DNA of 57,528 nucleotides from Verrucomicrobiia bacterium (GTDB lineage Bacteria; Verrucomicrobiota; Verrucomicrobiia; Limisphaerales; UBA8199). The notes beneath the pieces are model-generated. The model was not told the origin of the DNA. It saw nothing but the letters and a program-made list of their open reading frames with translations, and did no database searches. This document shows, piece after piece, positions 43,691 to 52,770 of the stretch (position 1 is its first letter; each line of letters starts with the position of its first letter). Location: positions 1-57,528 of the forward strand of contig DASYZB010000062.1 of NCBI GenBank assembly GCA_035946615.1. Reading direction: 5' to 3'. Made by a program: the position numbers and the translations under genes.

Positions 43691-45121
43691 TCAGGCCAGC
43701 TTAAAACCCTTCCTGTAATGGCGTGTCACGAACTGGGCGGCTTCAGGCGCGTTTGTGGCGCGCATGTTGGGTCCGTCCCATTCCAGTTGTTTGCCGACTC
43801 GCAGCGCCACGCATCCCAGGAGAATAATCTCGGTAAGGTACCCCGCTATTTCGAAATTCGAGTAGGGCGTTGGGCCGCCTTTGCAGGCCTCGATCCACTC
43901 GAGGTGCTGCTTGGCATCGGCGTCCGAGGCCAGGTGATTGCGCGGCAGTGTCTCCGGGACCGCTTTGGCCGCCTCATGATTGTTGCCATTCACAAATTCC
44001 TTTTCGTCATTGAGCTTGATGAAGAAACGCGCCCCGTAATCGTCGGGCGAAAAGATTTGGCCTTTCTCACCGATGAGCAGGCAACCGCTCGAGGGAACTT
44101 TATCCAACATTTCCTTAATGCTGCTGGTCAACTCTGGCGAGGGGCGCAGCGGGGTGCAGGTCTTGTCCTGCGGATTGCCGTCATACCAGAAGAATTCCGT
44201 TTCAGGCAGCCCTTCGCGAGGAGGAAACACAAACCGGATTTTGGCCGTCTTGGGGTAAGTGTCCGGATTCAACTCGGAATGATCGACCAACTCAATAAGA
44301 CGCGGGTAACCCAGTTTGGCCGCGCGGAATGGCATATTCGCCGTGTGGCAGGCCATGTCGCCCATTGCCCCGGTGCCGAAATCGAACCAGCCGCGCCACT
44401 TAAACGGATGATATACCCCGTCTTTGAATGGCCGCGCGGGCGCCGGTCCCAGCCACAAGTCCCATTTCAAATTCGGCGGCACGGGGTCTTCCCCCTCTGG
44501 CCGGCGTATTCCCTGCGGCCAAATCGGGCGGTTGGTCCAGACATGGATCTGCTTCACATTTCCGATCACTCCCGCATGAACCACTTCCACGGCCCGGCGC
44601 AAGCCGTCTTCGGAACTGCCTTGGTTGCCCATTTGCGTCACGACACCATATTCTTTAGCCAGTTTGCGCAAATAGCGCGCCTCATAGACCCGTTGCGTCA
44701 AGGGCTTCTGGCAATACACATGTTTGCCCAGTTTAATGGCCGCCGAGGCAACCAGGGCGTGGCAATGGTCGGGTGTCGATACCGTGACGGCGTCGATGTT
44801 CTTGTGCTCTTTATCAAGCATCTGCCGCCAGTCGGAATAAAATTTGGCGTTGGGATGGGCCTCCCGCGACCGCGCGGCCATATGCTCATCGGCGTCGCAC
44901 AAGGCAACAATCTCTTCATGGCTGCAGTGCTGGATGTCGCTGCGGCCCTTGCCGCCCGTGCCCACGCACGCGATGCGCAGTTTGTCCCCTGGGCTGAGCA
45001 TGCGCGGCTGTGGTTTGGCGTAGCCGCTCAACGTGCTGGCCCCGGCAGCAGCCAAAGCCGAATAATAAAGGAACTGACGACGGGTGAGGGAGGAGGCGCG
45101 GATGGAATCGTTTTTCAACAT
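43691..45121 (-). CDS. Tat-exported Gfo/Idh/MocA family oxidoreductase
   Basis: 476 residues from ATG 45121, with AGGAAAA upstream; the open frame extends 66 codons further but antisense to the PagL-like gene. A twin-arginine signal (SSLTRRQFLYYSALAAAGAS) precedes the Rossmann domain (RIACVGTGGKGRSDIQHCSH, IVALCDADEH) and the substrate domain with GKHVYCQKPLTQRVYEARYL, where Gln replaces the usual Glu of EKP. WDLWLGPAPARPFKDGVYHP and DFGTGAMGDMACHT match the exported subfamily. Probably acts on a sugar or cyclitol in the periplasm. Divergent from the PagL-like gene. Confidence 0.92.
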   Translation of the reverse strand: MLKNDSIRASSLTRRQFLYYSALAAAGASTLSGYAKPQPRMLSPGDKLRIACVGTGGKGRSDIQHCSHEEIVALCDADEHMAARSREAHPNAKFYSDWRQMLDKEHKNIDAVTVSTPDHCHALVASAAIKLGKHVYCQKPLTQRVYEARYLRKLAKEYGVVTQMGNQGSSEDGLRRAVEVVHAGVIGNVKQIHVWTNRPIWPQGIRRPEGEDPVPPNLKWDLWLGPAPARPFKDGVYHPFKWRGWFDFGTGAMGDMACHTANMPFRAAKLGYPRLIELVDHSELNPDTYPKTAKIRFVFPPREGLPETEFFWYDGNPQDKTCTPLRPSPELTSSIKEMLDKVPSSGCLLIGEKGQIFSPDDYGARFFIKLNDEKEFVNGNNHEAAKAVPETLPRNHLASDADAKQHLEWIEACKGGPTPYSNFEIAGYLTEIILLGCVALRVGKQLEWDGPNMRATNAPEAAQFVTRHYRKGFKLA

Positions 45122-45275
45122 AAGTCTTTTCCTACGCGAAAACCGGCATGTTACAAGATTATTTTTCCCCGGACAGTCGTAAAGGTCGTAAAGAGCCTTG
45201 GCGCAAAGAGGATTTGCCAAAAAGCCATCCTCAAGTACACTAGGCGAACTACGGAATTTCATCGGTGGAAAACCT

Positions 45276-46010
45276 ATGCATGTTATGGCCAAACCATGGC
45301 GCGGAAACCTTGTCCACACAAAGACCGGCTATTGCAGTGAGCCGCGGCCAGTGGCTCCTGGCACATCTTCACTGCTGGTTCTTATTGTGGTGGTGGCTGC
45401 CCTGGTGCTCGCAGGCCCTCCGGTCACATTGGCGCAGGAAAGCGCGCAGCAAGCTCTTTCCACTCCGGCGCCCTCTTTGTGGGCGGGGGAGGTCGGCGAG
45501 GGATTCACCCGCGGCGCCCATGAACTCGAGTTGTCATCCGGCGCTGGAGCGGGCATGGCTATCTTCGGCACGCGCCAGTACCACGACTGGGTTTTGGGCG
45601 CGGTCGATTATGGATGGGTGCTGACGGATGTGGTCGGCAATGGCCATTGGTATTGCGGTAATTGGGAACTGATGGCCGATGTGTTCGGCGGTTTCCAGTT
45701 TCATCCGAATCATGCCTACCTTTTTGGGGCAGCCCCGCTCCTGCGCTACGATTTCGCCACCGGAACGCGGTTGGTCCCTTTCGTCAACATCGGGGCGGGC
45801 GTCAGCGGGACAGACATCCGCAACGGCGATTTAAGCACATCATTTGAATTCAATCTCCAATTCGGCGCAGGGGTCCATTGGTTTTTGTGCGATCACGCCG
45901 CGCTGACCGCCCAATACCGCATGATGCACCTGTCCAATGCAGGCATGGAATCCCCCAACCTTGGGGTCAACAATAGCACGTTGCTCGTTGGAGTTGCCTG
46001 GTGGTTTTAA
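45276..46010 (+). CDS. pagL: Lipid A 3-O-deacylase (PagL-like) outer-membrane protein
   Basis: 244 residues from ATG 45276 (GGTGGAAA upstream). An N-terminal hydrophobic segment (SSLLVLIVVVAALVLAGPPV) ending near LAQ is a probable signal peptide. The rest has alternating beta-barrel strands. Near the end YRMMHLSNAGMESPNLGVNN holds the His-x-Ser pair (about His218 and Ser220) in the HxSNxG motif of PagL/acyloxyacyl-hydrolase-like enzymes, and the protein ends with an aromatic strand (LLVGVAWWF). It would remove a fatty acid from lipid A. It starts a run of six genes, 17 nt before nadC. Confidence 0.78.
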   Translation: MHVMAKPWRGNLVHTKTGYCSEPRPVAPGTSSLLVLIVVVAALVLAGPPVTLAQESAQQALSTPAPSLWAGEVGEGFTRGAHELELSSGAGAGMAIFGTRQYHDWVLGAVDYGWVLTDVVGNGHWYCGNWELMADVFGGFQFHPNHAYLFGAAPLLRYDFATGTRLVPFVNIGAGVSGTDIRNGDLSTSFEFNLQFGAGVHWFLCDHAALTAQYRMMHLSNAGMESPNLGVNNSTLLVGVAWWF

Positions 46011-46027
46011 CGTGACAGTTTCGTTTT

Positions 46028-46903
46028 GTGCGTGTCAACGCGCTCACTGACCAAGAGATTCACTCCGCTGTCGAACTCGCCTTGAGCGAGGACATCGGCG
46101 AAGGGGATGTCACGACACTGGCAACCGTTGCCGAGAATACCATTGCGCGCGCCGTGTTGCGCGCGCGTGAGCCTTTGGTATTGGCTGGTCTGCCTCTGGC
46201 CGAAGCGGCTTTTCGCCATCTTTCCCCAGCCGTGTTCCTGGAACGCCAGGCACAGGATGCCCAGCGACTCGATGCCGGAGAATCGATTTTGCGTCTCTCC
46301 GGGCCGGCCCAACCGCTGTTGAGCGCCGAACGTATCGCCTTGAACTTTGTGCAATGGCTCTCCGGCATTGCGACCTTGACGGCCCAGTTCGTCGAGCAAC
46401 TCAAAGGAACCTCCGCCCAAATCCTGGATACGCGCAAGACCACTCCGGGCTGGCGCCGCCTCGAGAAGTACGCCGTGGGTTGCGGCGGCGGGCGCAACCA
46501 TCGATTGGGGCTCTATGATATGGTCTTGATCAAGGACAACCATTTGGCCGCATTGGCGGGTGAGTTGCCCAACCCCATTGCCGCCGCAGTGCAACGCGCG
46601 CGGACTTCTTATCCGCAGCTCCAGATCGAGGTGGAAACCGACACCCTCGAACAGGTCGAGCAAGCGCTCGAGGCTGGGGCGCGCCTCATCCTGCTGGATA
46701 ATATGAACCTGGTCCAACTCCGGCTGGCAGTCCAGAAATGCAGAGGCTGCGCGCAAACCGAGGCCAGCGGGGGAGTCACCCTTGCCAGCGTTCGGGCTAT
46801 TGCGGAGGCTGGCGTCGATTTCATCTCGATCGGCGCATTGACACATTCGGCCCGGGCTGTGGACATTGGATTGGACTTTGAGTCCGGACCACTGAAAGGT
46901 TGA
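46028..46903 (+). CDS. nadC: Nicotinate-nucleotide pyrophosphorylase (carboxylating)
   Basis: 291 residues, GTG start at 46028. Family motifs: ALSEDIGEGDVTTLATV, ERIALNFVQWLSGIATLTAQ, ILDTRKTTPGWRRLEKYAV, GGGRNHRLGLYDMVLIKDNH, and the end segment SGGVTLASVRAIAEAGVDFI then SIGALTHSA. It makes nicotinate mononucleotide from quinolinate and PRPP in de novo NAD synthesis. It is followed 3 nt later by birA, part of a cofactor-related run. Confidence 0.96.
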   Translation: MRVNALTDQEIHSAVELALSEDIGEGDVTTLATVAENTIARAVLRAREPLVLAGLPLAEAAFRHLSPAVFLERQAQDAQRLDAGESILRLSGPAQPLLSAERIALNFVQWLSGIATLTAQFVEQLKGTSAQILDTRKTTPGWRRLEKYAVGCGGGRNHRLGLYDMVLIKDNHLAALAGELPNPIAAAVQRARTSYPQLQIEVETDTLEQVEQALEAGARLILLDNMNLVQLRLAVQKCRGCAQTEASGGVTLASVRAIAEAGVDFISIGALTHSARAVDIGLDFESGPLKG

Positions 46904-46906
46904 GCC

Positions 46907-47887
46907 ATGTCCCTCGATGCTCAGATTCTTCATGCCCTGCGCCGCGGCGAGCGGGAGGCGGTTTCCGGAACCGAATTGTCGCAGAAACTGCGCGTCAGCC
47001 GCGCTGCGGTTTGGGCGCGCATCGAGGCCTTGCGCGGCTTGGGTTATGAAATCGAAGCCAGCCCGCACCAGGGTTACCGGCTCCTGAGCGCTCCCGACCT
47101 GTTGCACGCGGACGATTTAACCGCGCGGCTGGGTTCAGTGCGCGTGATCGGGCGCGAGATTTATGTCTTCCAGAAAACGACTTCCACAAACGATGTCGTG
47201 GACAAGCTCGCCCGTGATGGTGTCAAGGAAGGCGTCGCCGTCTTCGCCGAGACGCAGACCAAAGGCCGCGGGCGGCTGGGACGAAAATGGATGTCCCCCG
47301 CCGGTCAGGGTCTGTGGTTTTCGATTCTGCTCACGCCAGCCTTGCGCCCCCAGGAAGCCACCCGCTTGACAGTGGCCTCCGCCACGGCTCTGAGGCGAGC
47401 CATTGTCGCGCAAACCGGGCTCAACCCTCAGGTCAAATGGCCCAACGACATTCTCCTGGGAGGCAAAAAGGTCGCCGGAATCCTTACCGAACTCAACGCG
47501 GAAGTCGATCGAGTCAATTACCTAATCCTGGGAATCGGTGTCGATGTTAATGTGGATACGGAGGGTTTCCCCAAGGACCTGAGCAGCCGTGCAACGTCGC
47601 TCAAGGCAGAGTTGGGCAGCGCGATAGATCGGGCGGAACTGGCGGTGGCCATCCTGCGAGAGCTGGATAGCGATTACGAGCGCGTTGTTTCGGGAGCCTT
47701 CGCCAAGGTGGCCGATGAGTGGGAGGCCTGCTGTAGCACCATAGGCCGGCAGGTCACCATTCGAAGCGGGCAGCGCCAACTGCACGGGCGGGCCGAATCG
47801 CTTGGAGAAGATGGCGAGCTGCTGCTGCGCAGCGAGCACGGCCACCTCGAGCGAGTCGTGGGAGGAGACGTGACGCTCGAGGCGTGA
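46907..47887 (+). CDS. birA: Biotin--[acetyl-CoA-carboxylase] ligase with N-terminal helix-turn-helix
   Basis: 326 residues. Residues 1-62 form a winged helix (GTELSQKLRVSRAAVWARIE, ALRGLGYEIEASPHQGYRL), as in the bifunctional BirA repressor. The ligase domain has FQKTTSTNDVV, ETQTKGRGRLGRKWMSPAGQ (biotinyl-AMP loop) and VKWPNDILLGGKKVAGILTE, followed by the C-terminal SH3-like domain. It attaches biotin to carboxylase carrier proteins, and may also repress biotin genes. Its last 4 nt overlap coaX. Confidence 0.95.
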   Translation: MSLDAQILHALRRGEREAVSGTELSQKLRVSRAAVWARIEALRGLGYEIEASPHQGYRLLSAPDLLHADDLTARLGSVRVIGREIYVFQKTTSTNDVVDKLARDGVKEGVAVFAETQTKGRGRLGRKWMSPAGQGLWFSILLTPALRPQEATRLTVASATALRRAIVAQTGLNPQVKWPNDILLGGKKVAGILTELNAEVDRVNYLILGIGVDVNVDTEGFPKDLSSRATSLKAELGSAIDRAELAVAILRELDSDYERVVSGAFAKVADEWEACCSTIGRQVTIRSGQRQLHGRAESLGEDGELLLRSEHGHLERVVGGDVTLEA

Positions 47888-48690
47888 AAGCAACCGGCCC
47901 CATGCTGTTTCTGCTCGACATTGGCAATACTCATACCCACCTGGGCCTGGCCAACGGCGAGCGGGTGATTAAGCAAGCCACTATATCGACCGCAGACTGG
48001 TTTCAAGGGCCTGCCGTTAAAGCCGCAGCCCGATTTGCCGGCGCCACGCAATTTAGCGGGGCGGCCTTGTGCAGCGTTGTGCCGCGGGCCACGCCGCTCG
48101 CCGCGCGGATGCTTAAGCGGACGTGGGGCGTTGAAGCATTGGAGCTGACAGAAAAAACCCTGGCCGGCATTGGAATCGATTACCCTCAACCTCACACCAT
48201 CGGCCCGGACCGCCTTGCCAATGCCGTGGCCGCCCACCACCGCTTCGGGGCCCCCGTGATTGTGGTGGACTTCGGGACGGCGGTTACATTCGATGTGGTG
48301 GACCGGGCCGGCAATTACGCCGGGGGCATCATCGCGCCGGGCTTGGCGGCGATGACCGAGTACTTGCATGAAAAAACAGCCCTGCTGCCGCGAATCGAAA
48401 TCCGCGAGATTGAGCCAGTTATCGGCAAGAGCACCAAGGAAGCAATGCTCATTGGGGCCGTTCACGGCTACCGCGGCCTGGTCCGGGAATTAATCCGGGA
48501 ACTCAGGCGCGAACTGAAGGCGCCGCGGCTGCCCGTCGTTGCGACAGGCGGTTATGGGTGCCTCATGGCCTCGCGCATGCCGGAAATCAGCGCCGTCGAA
48601 CCGGAGTTGACGCTCGAGGGCCTCCGCCTGGTCTGGCATTCATCGCACAAAGGTTCGGGCACTGAGAAGTCGGGACCCTTTCCCGCTTGA
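47884..48690 (+). CDS. coaX: Type III pantothenate kinase
   Basis: 268 residues from GTG 47884, overlapping the birA stop; ATG 47902 (MLFLLDIGNTHTHLGLANGE) is an alternative that starts at the family's first strand. Motifs: DIGNTHTHLGL (phosphate loop), IGPDRLANAVAAHHRFGAPV, VDFGTAVTFDVVD and NYAGGIIAPGL. It catalyses the first step of coenzyme A synthesis. CoaX enzymes need a monovalent cation and are not feedback inhibited. Placed between birA and trpA. Confidence 0.94.
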   Translation: MKATGPMLFLLDIGNTHTHLGLANGERVIKQATISTADWFQGPAVKAAARFAGATQFSGAALCSVVPRATPLAARMLKRTWGVEALELTEKTLAGIGIDYPQPHTIGPDRLANAVAAHHRFGAPVIVVDFGTAVTFDVVDRAGNYAGGIIAPGLAAMTEYLHEKTALLPRIEIREIEPVIGKSTKEAMLIGAVHGYRGLVRELIRELRRELKAPRLPVVATGGYGCLMASRMPEISAVEPELTLEGLRLVWHSSHKGSGTEKSGPFPA

Positions 48691-48723
48691 AACACATAAG
48701 CTGAACCCTGAAACTTCGCGGGC

Positions 48724-49524
48724 ATGAATCGCATTGAGGAACGATTCGCCCGGCTCGAAAAGTCAGGGCAAAAGGGATTTATTGTCTATATCGGGGCAGG
48801 GGACCCCGACCTCGAATCGACGCGCCAACTGGGGCTGGCGTTTGATCGGCTTGGGGTGGATGTTCTCGAACTGGGTGTCCCCTTCAGCGATCCATTGGCC
48901 GATGGATTGGTGAACCAACTGGCGGCCCAGCGCGGGCTGGCATCCGGCACCACGCCTCCAAAGGTCCTGGAACTGGTGGGTCAAATTCGGAAGGAGTCCG
49001 CCATCCCCATCGTGCTCTATATCTATTTCAACCTGGTACACCGTCATGGCATCGAGCGGTTTATCCATGATGCCGCCAGAGCGGGTGTGGACGGTATGCT
49101 GGTCCTGGATTTGCCGCCGGAAGAGAGCAATAATTATGAGGCTCTGATGCAGCGCCATGGCTTGTCCAACATCTATCTGGTTGCCCCCACAACCCCCGAT
49201 GAGCGCATCGCTCTCATCGTTAAACGGGGGCGAGGCTTCATTTATTACGTCTCGCGCGAAGGCGTCACCGGAATGCAGGCCAAAGTAGCCGAGAGCATTG
49301 CACAAATGACGGCCAAAATCCGCGCGCACACCCATTTACCCATTGCGGTGGGATTTGGCATCTCGACGCCGGACCAGGCGCGCCTGGTGGCGCAGAACGC
49401 GCAGGCGGTAGTGGTCGGCAGCGCTATTGTCAACCAGATCGCGCTGCATGGCAGTGCGTTTAATCTGGTCGAGCGCACAGCCGCGTTTGTAAAATCCTTG
49501 ATGGAAGGGGTCAAGAATTCATGA
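48724..49524 (+). CDS. trpA: Tryptophan synthase alpha subunit
   Basis: 266 residues, TIM barrel. Catalytic Glu49 and Asp60 are in VLELGVPFSDPLADG; the phosphate-binding end has FIYYVSREGVTGMQAKVAES and VGFGISTPDQARLVAQNAQA. In the usual DGPxIQxA motif this protein has DGLVNQLAAQRGL, a variation beside the active-site Asp. It cleaves indole-3-glycerol phosphate to indole for TrpB. No other trp gene is in the window. Its stop overlaps the manC start as ATGA. Confidence 0.94.
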   Translation: MNRIEERFARLEKSGQKGFIVYIGAGDPDLESTRQLGLAFDRLGVDVLELGVPFSDPLADGLVNQLAAQRGLASGTTPPKVLELVGQIRKESAIPIVLYIYFNLVHRHGIERFIHDAARAGVDGMLVLDLPPEESNNYEALMQRHGLSNIYLVAPTTPDERIALIVKRGRGFIYYVSREGVTGMQAKVAESIAQMTAKIRAHTHLPIAVGFGISTPDQARLVAQNAQAVVVGSAIVNQIALHGSAFNLVERTAAFVKSLMEGVKNS

Positions 49525-50654
49525 AAGGCAAGATCAACACAACGGATCGCTTTGCAATTATTATGGCCGGGGGAAAAGGCGAGCGGTTTTGGCCCGTAAG
49601 CCGGGAGAAGACACCCAAGCAGCTTTTATCATTGCTGGGAGGGGGTTCCTTCCTTCAGCAGGCCGTCGAGCGGGTGCTGCCCATTATCCCCCTGCGCAAC
49701 GTGTTCGTGATTACCAACGAGACGCAGGCGCCGGAAGCGCGAAAGCAGTTGCCAAAACTGCCCAAGGAAAATGTGATTGCCGAGCCGGTAGGCCGCGACA
49801 CCACCGCCGCTGTCACGCTGGGCGCCGCATTAGTGGGCGCGCGCTCGACCACCGGGGTGATGGCCGTTCTGCCTGCCGACCACGTCATTCCGGAGCAGAA
49901 GAAATTCCAGCAGGTTCTGTCCGATGCCTTTGATTTGGCCGGCCGAGGCCAGGCCATTGTCACGATAGGCATCCAGCCGACCGAGCCGGCTACCGGTTAC
50001 GGCTACATCCGGGTCGGCGAAGCCTTGCCGCCGCCTCAGGGTGTCAAGGGCTATAAAACCCAATTCTTCCGCGCCGAACAATTCGTGGAAAAGCCGCACT
50101 TTGACAAAGCCCTCGAGTATGTCAACAGTGGCCGGTATCGCTGGAATGCCGGGATGTTCCTCTGGTCCTTTGTCACCATTACTGAGGGGTTGCAAAAGCA
50201 CCAGCCCGAGATGTACGCCGCCTGCCAGCGCTGGTTCAAGCTTGCCGCAACCCCCGCAAAACTCAAAAGCGCCTTGGCCAAGGATTACCCTGGCCTTAAG
50301 AGAATCTCGATTGATTATGCGCTGATGGAGCACGCCCAGAATGTCGTCGTGGCCGACGGCGCCTTCGAGTGGGATGACCTTGGGTCATGGACTGCTCTGG
50401 GGCGGCATCTGAAAGCCGACCCGGAAGGCAATTGCGCCGTGGGCGAGTTCATCCATGTGGACGGCGCTCGAAACATCATCTTTGATGCGCGCAGCAAAGA
50501 GCGGCGCACCCCAATTGCCGTAGTCGGTTTGCGGGATTCAATCCTGGTCCAGACCGATGACGCCACGCTCCTGGCGCACAAGACCCAAGCTCAAAAGGTG
50601 AAAGAATTGGTCAAGAAACTGGCCCAGGACCCGAAGCTGAAGAAATTGGTATAG
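49521..50654 (+). CDS. manC: Mannose-1-phosphate guanylyltransferase
   Basis: 377 residues. The nucleotidyltransferase signature is FAIIMAGGKGERFWPVSREK with TPKQLLSLLG; further motifs are VIAEPVGRDTTAAVTLGAAL, GVMAVLPADHVI, TGYGYIRVG, FVEKPHFDKALEYV, YRWNAGMFLW, and ISIDYALMEHAQNV with EWDDLGSWTALGRHL. It makes GDP-mannose from mannose-1-phosphate and GTP, and supplies the Gmd at 33 kb. It lacks the C-terminal phosphomannose isomerase domain of bifunctional ManC. The 3' end overlaps the convergent HAD gene by 44 nt. Confidence 0.95.
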   Translation: MKGKINTTDRFAIIMAGGKGERFWPVSREKTPKQLLSLLGGGSFLQQAVERVLPIIPLRNVFVITNETQAPEARKQLPKLPKENVIAEPVGRDTTAAVTLGAALVGARSTTGVMAVLPADHVIPEQKKFQQVLSDAFDLAGRGQAIVTIGIQPTEPATGYGYIRVGEALPPPQGVKGYKTQFFRAEQFVEKPHFDKALEYVNSGRYRWNAGMFLWSFVTITEGLQKHQPEMYAACQRWFKLAATPAKLKSALAKDYPGLKRISIDYALMEHAQNVVVADGAFEWDDLGSWTALGRHLKADPEGNCAVGEFIHVDGARNIIFDARSKERRTPIAVVGLRDSILVQTDDATLLAHKTQAQKVKELVKKLAQDPKLKKLV

Positions 50655-51525
50655 GGGCATGGCCCACGATTTCCTTCAGCAACGCTTCCGCATCGCGGAA
50701 ATCCGGGATGACCACATCGGCTCCGACTCCTAAGAGGCGGCGATATTTCCATTCATCGAACCTGCCAGAGCCATTGTGGGCTTCATCGCTGGCAACGGCG
50801 ATGGCCAGGCCCCCGGCTTCTTTTGTGTTTTGGATTTCAACATACCCATCGCCAAAGGAAACCAATTGACCCCCATCGATTTGGTTATCGCGTAAAATGC
50901 GCCGAATGACCTTTTGTTTCGAGAATTGCTTGTAATCATCCAGCGCGCCGTAGATGTGCGGTCCAAAGAAAGGCCCCAGGCCCAGCAGCTCAGCCTCTTG
51001 TTTCACAAATATCTCATCGGTGCCGCTGGCCAGATAAAGATGAAATCCGCCGCGCCGGAGCAGTTCCAAAAAGGGACCGGCTCCATAAACCAGCAGATCG
51101 TCCGGTTTAATCGCACCGTTGCGCAGGCCCTCGAGCCGGTGGCGAATCCGCTCGTCCAACCGGCGAAGGTATTCGTGCTTGTACCAAAGGGGGTCCCGCG
51201 GCGCGCCGCCCCGCTCTTTAATCCGCTCGGCCAATTGGATCATCTGGTAGATGGTTTGCTTGCCGTTGAGGCGCATGATATCCTCGTTGCAAAGCCGGCG
51301 GCGAGCCTGCTCGCTCTCGCCTGGGATTGCCGGCAGAAACTCAGCAAACATCGGCGCCATTACCTCGGGCCAACCCTCGCGGATCAAAGAGAGAGTGCCA
51401 TCGAAATCAAACAGGATGTGGCTGATGCAAGGCCTTGGGGCAAAGCCCGAGCTGAACTCGACCCTGCCGCCAAATTGGTTCGTGGTTTGATAAGGTTGTG
51501 TCGTAATGTGGCGATGTTCCGGCAA
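50611..51525 (-). CDS. HAD-superfamily phosphatase
   Basis: 304 residues. The HAD motif I is SHILFDFDGTLSLIREGWPE (Asp40 nucleophile, Asp42). A helical cap of about 110 residues follows. Motif II is LYLASGTDE and motif III/IV is QLVSFGDGYVEIQNTKEAGG. The protein resembles beta-phosphoglucomutase/phosphoglycolate-phosphatase-like members, but the substrate is not evident. About 30 N-terminal residues precede the domain; a later start cannot be excluded. It lies beside an unknown protein and a sugar-kinase-like gene (reading the other way), which hints at a sugar-phosphate substrate. Confidence 0.88.
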   Translation of the reverse strand: MPEHRHITTQPYQTTNQFGGRVEFSSGFAPRPCISHILFDFDGTLSLIREGWPEVMAPMFAEFLPAIPGESEQARRRLCNEDIMRLNGKQTIYQMIQLAERIKERGGAPRDPLWYKHEYLRRLDERIRHRLEGLRNGAIKPDDLLVYGAGPFLELLRRGGFHLYLASGTDEIFVKQEAELLGLGPFFGPHIYGALDDYKQFSKQKVIRRILRDNQIDGGQLVSFGDGYVEIQNTKEAGGLAIAVASDEAHNGSGRFDEWKYRRLLGVGADVVIPDFRDAEALLKEIVGHAPIPISSASGPGPVS

Positions 51526-51636
51526 GGGGCTTGCCGGGGCAACCGGAAAGTGTTTGCGCGCATCATGAGGGCCATTTATTCATACCGCGATGCGCAACGT
51601 CTTTCCAGATATCAGTAATCCCAAGGGCCCATCCTG

Positions 51637-52758
51637 ATGAGAGATTATCCGAAACCACTGGATTTAATGAAGGTGAAGGTTTATCCGCTGGCAACACGCC
51701 GGAGCCTGAGCTCAATAGCCGACGTGCTTGTCAATCCGGACGGCGCGCTGCGGGCCTGTCCGGCTGAAGTACTTGATACCATCCAGGAGTGCGCGAGCCG
51801 GGTCCTCACCGCGCGAGCCGTGGGCGCCAGTGTGATGCTCCTTTACGGCGCGCATCTCATCAAGAATGGGGCCATGCAGATCGTCAATCGGCTCATCGAG
51901 GGGGGTTGGGTCACTCACCTGGCCACCAACGGGGCCGGAACAATTCACGATTGGGAATTGGCTTTTCAAGGACGAACGGAGGAAAACGTGCGCCAAAACG
52001 TCGCGACAGGTTCATTTGGGACTTGGGACGAAACGGGGCGCTGCATCCACCTCGCTCTGTTAGTTGGGGGGTTGCGCGAAGAGGGTTATGGACGCAGCCT
52101 GGGCCGCTTTATTGTCGAGGATGGCGTTACCCTGCCAACGATCGAATCGCTCGCTGCGATTTTGCGTGCCGAGCCATCGCATCCGCTGGCCCCTGCTCGC
52201 GCTGAGCTGCTCCAGGCCATGCTCACCCATCATTTGCCTGCGGGACGGATCGAGGTGAAGCATCCCTGGAAGGAGAACTCAATCCTTGCGCGGGCTTTTT
52301 CCACGAATGACCCGCTCACGGCGCATCCGGGAATTGGTTACGACATTTTTTCCACACACCCCATGTTCAATGGCGCAGCTATTGGCCGCGCGGCGCAAAC
52401 CGACTTCCTCCTCTTTGGCCAGGCCGTCGAAGGACTCGACAACGGCGTGGTGCTTTGCGTCGGCTCGGCCATCATGGCGCCGCAGGTCTTTGAAAAGAGC
52501 TTGAGCGTGGTCAATAATTTGCGGCTCCAGGCGGAGCGGCCCATCGTTCAGGGTCACACCATCTACGTGGTGGACATCCAGGACGGGGGTCGTTGGGATT
52601 GGTCCAAAGGCGAGCCGCCAAAGGATAATCCAGCTTATTATTTGCGCTTCTGTAAGAGCTTTTCCCGCATGGGCGGCGCGATGGTGTACAGCCAATGCGA
52701 CAACGCCGCCTTTCTGCATCATCTGCTTCAGCGGCTGGAATCCAGCCCAACAAAGTGA
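51637..52758 (+). CDS. Conserved protein, possibly deoxyhypusine-synthase-like
   Basis: 373 residues from ATG 51637; a Met at codon 11 is an alternative. Features: GASVMLLYGAHLIKNGAMQI, THLATNGAGTIHDWELAFQG, NVATGSFGTWDETGRCIHLA, HPGIGYDIFSTHPMFNGAAI and VVLCVGSAIMAPQVFEKSLS. The NGAGxxHDxE segment and overall Rossmann-like pattern remind me of the deoxyhypusine synthase superfamily, but the similarity is tentative and I would not assign hypusine chemistry in a bacterium. The kinase gene follows 12 nt later, so the two are an operon and probably share a pathway. Confidence 0.88.
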   Translation: MRDYPKPLDLMKVKVYPLATRRSLSSIADVLVNPDGALRACPAEVLDTIQECASRVLTARAVGASVMLLYGAHLIKNGAMQIVNRLIEGGWVTHLATNGAGTIHDWELAFQGRTEENVRQNVATGSFGTWDETGRCIHLALLVGGLREEGYGRSLGRFIVEDGVTLPTIESLAAILRAEPSHPLAPARAELLQAMLTHHLPAGRIEVKHPWKENSILARAFSTNDPLTAHPGIGYDIFSTHPMFNGAAIGRAAQTDFLLFGQAVEGLDNGVVLCVGSAIMAPQVFEKSLSVVNNLRLQAERPIVQGHTIYVVDIQDGGRWDWSKGEPPKDNPAYYLRFCKSFSRMGGAMVYSQCDNAAFLHHLLQRLESSPTK

Positions 52759-52770
52759 AACGTTGACCGG

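Noticed and set aside
42677-45340. An 887-codon open frame on the plus strand
   Set aside because: It runs antisense to nnr and the Tat oxidoreductase, both with complete family motifs. The translation has no recognisable domain and reflects high GC content.
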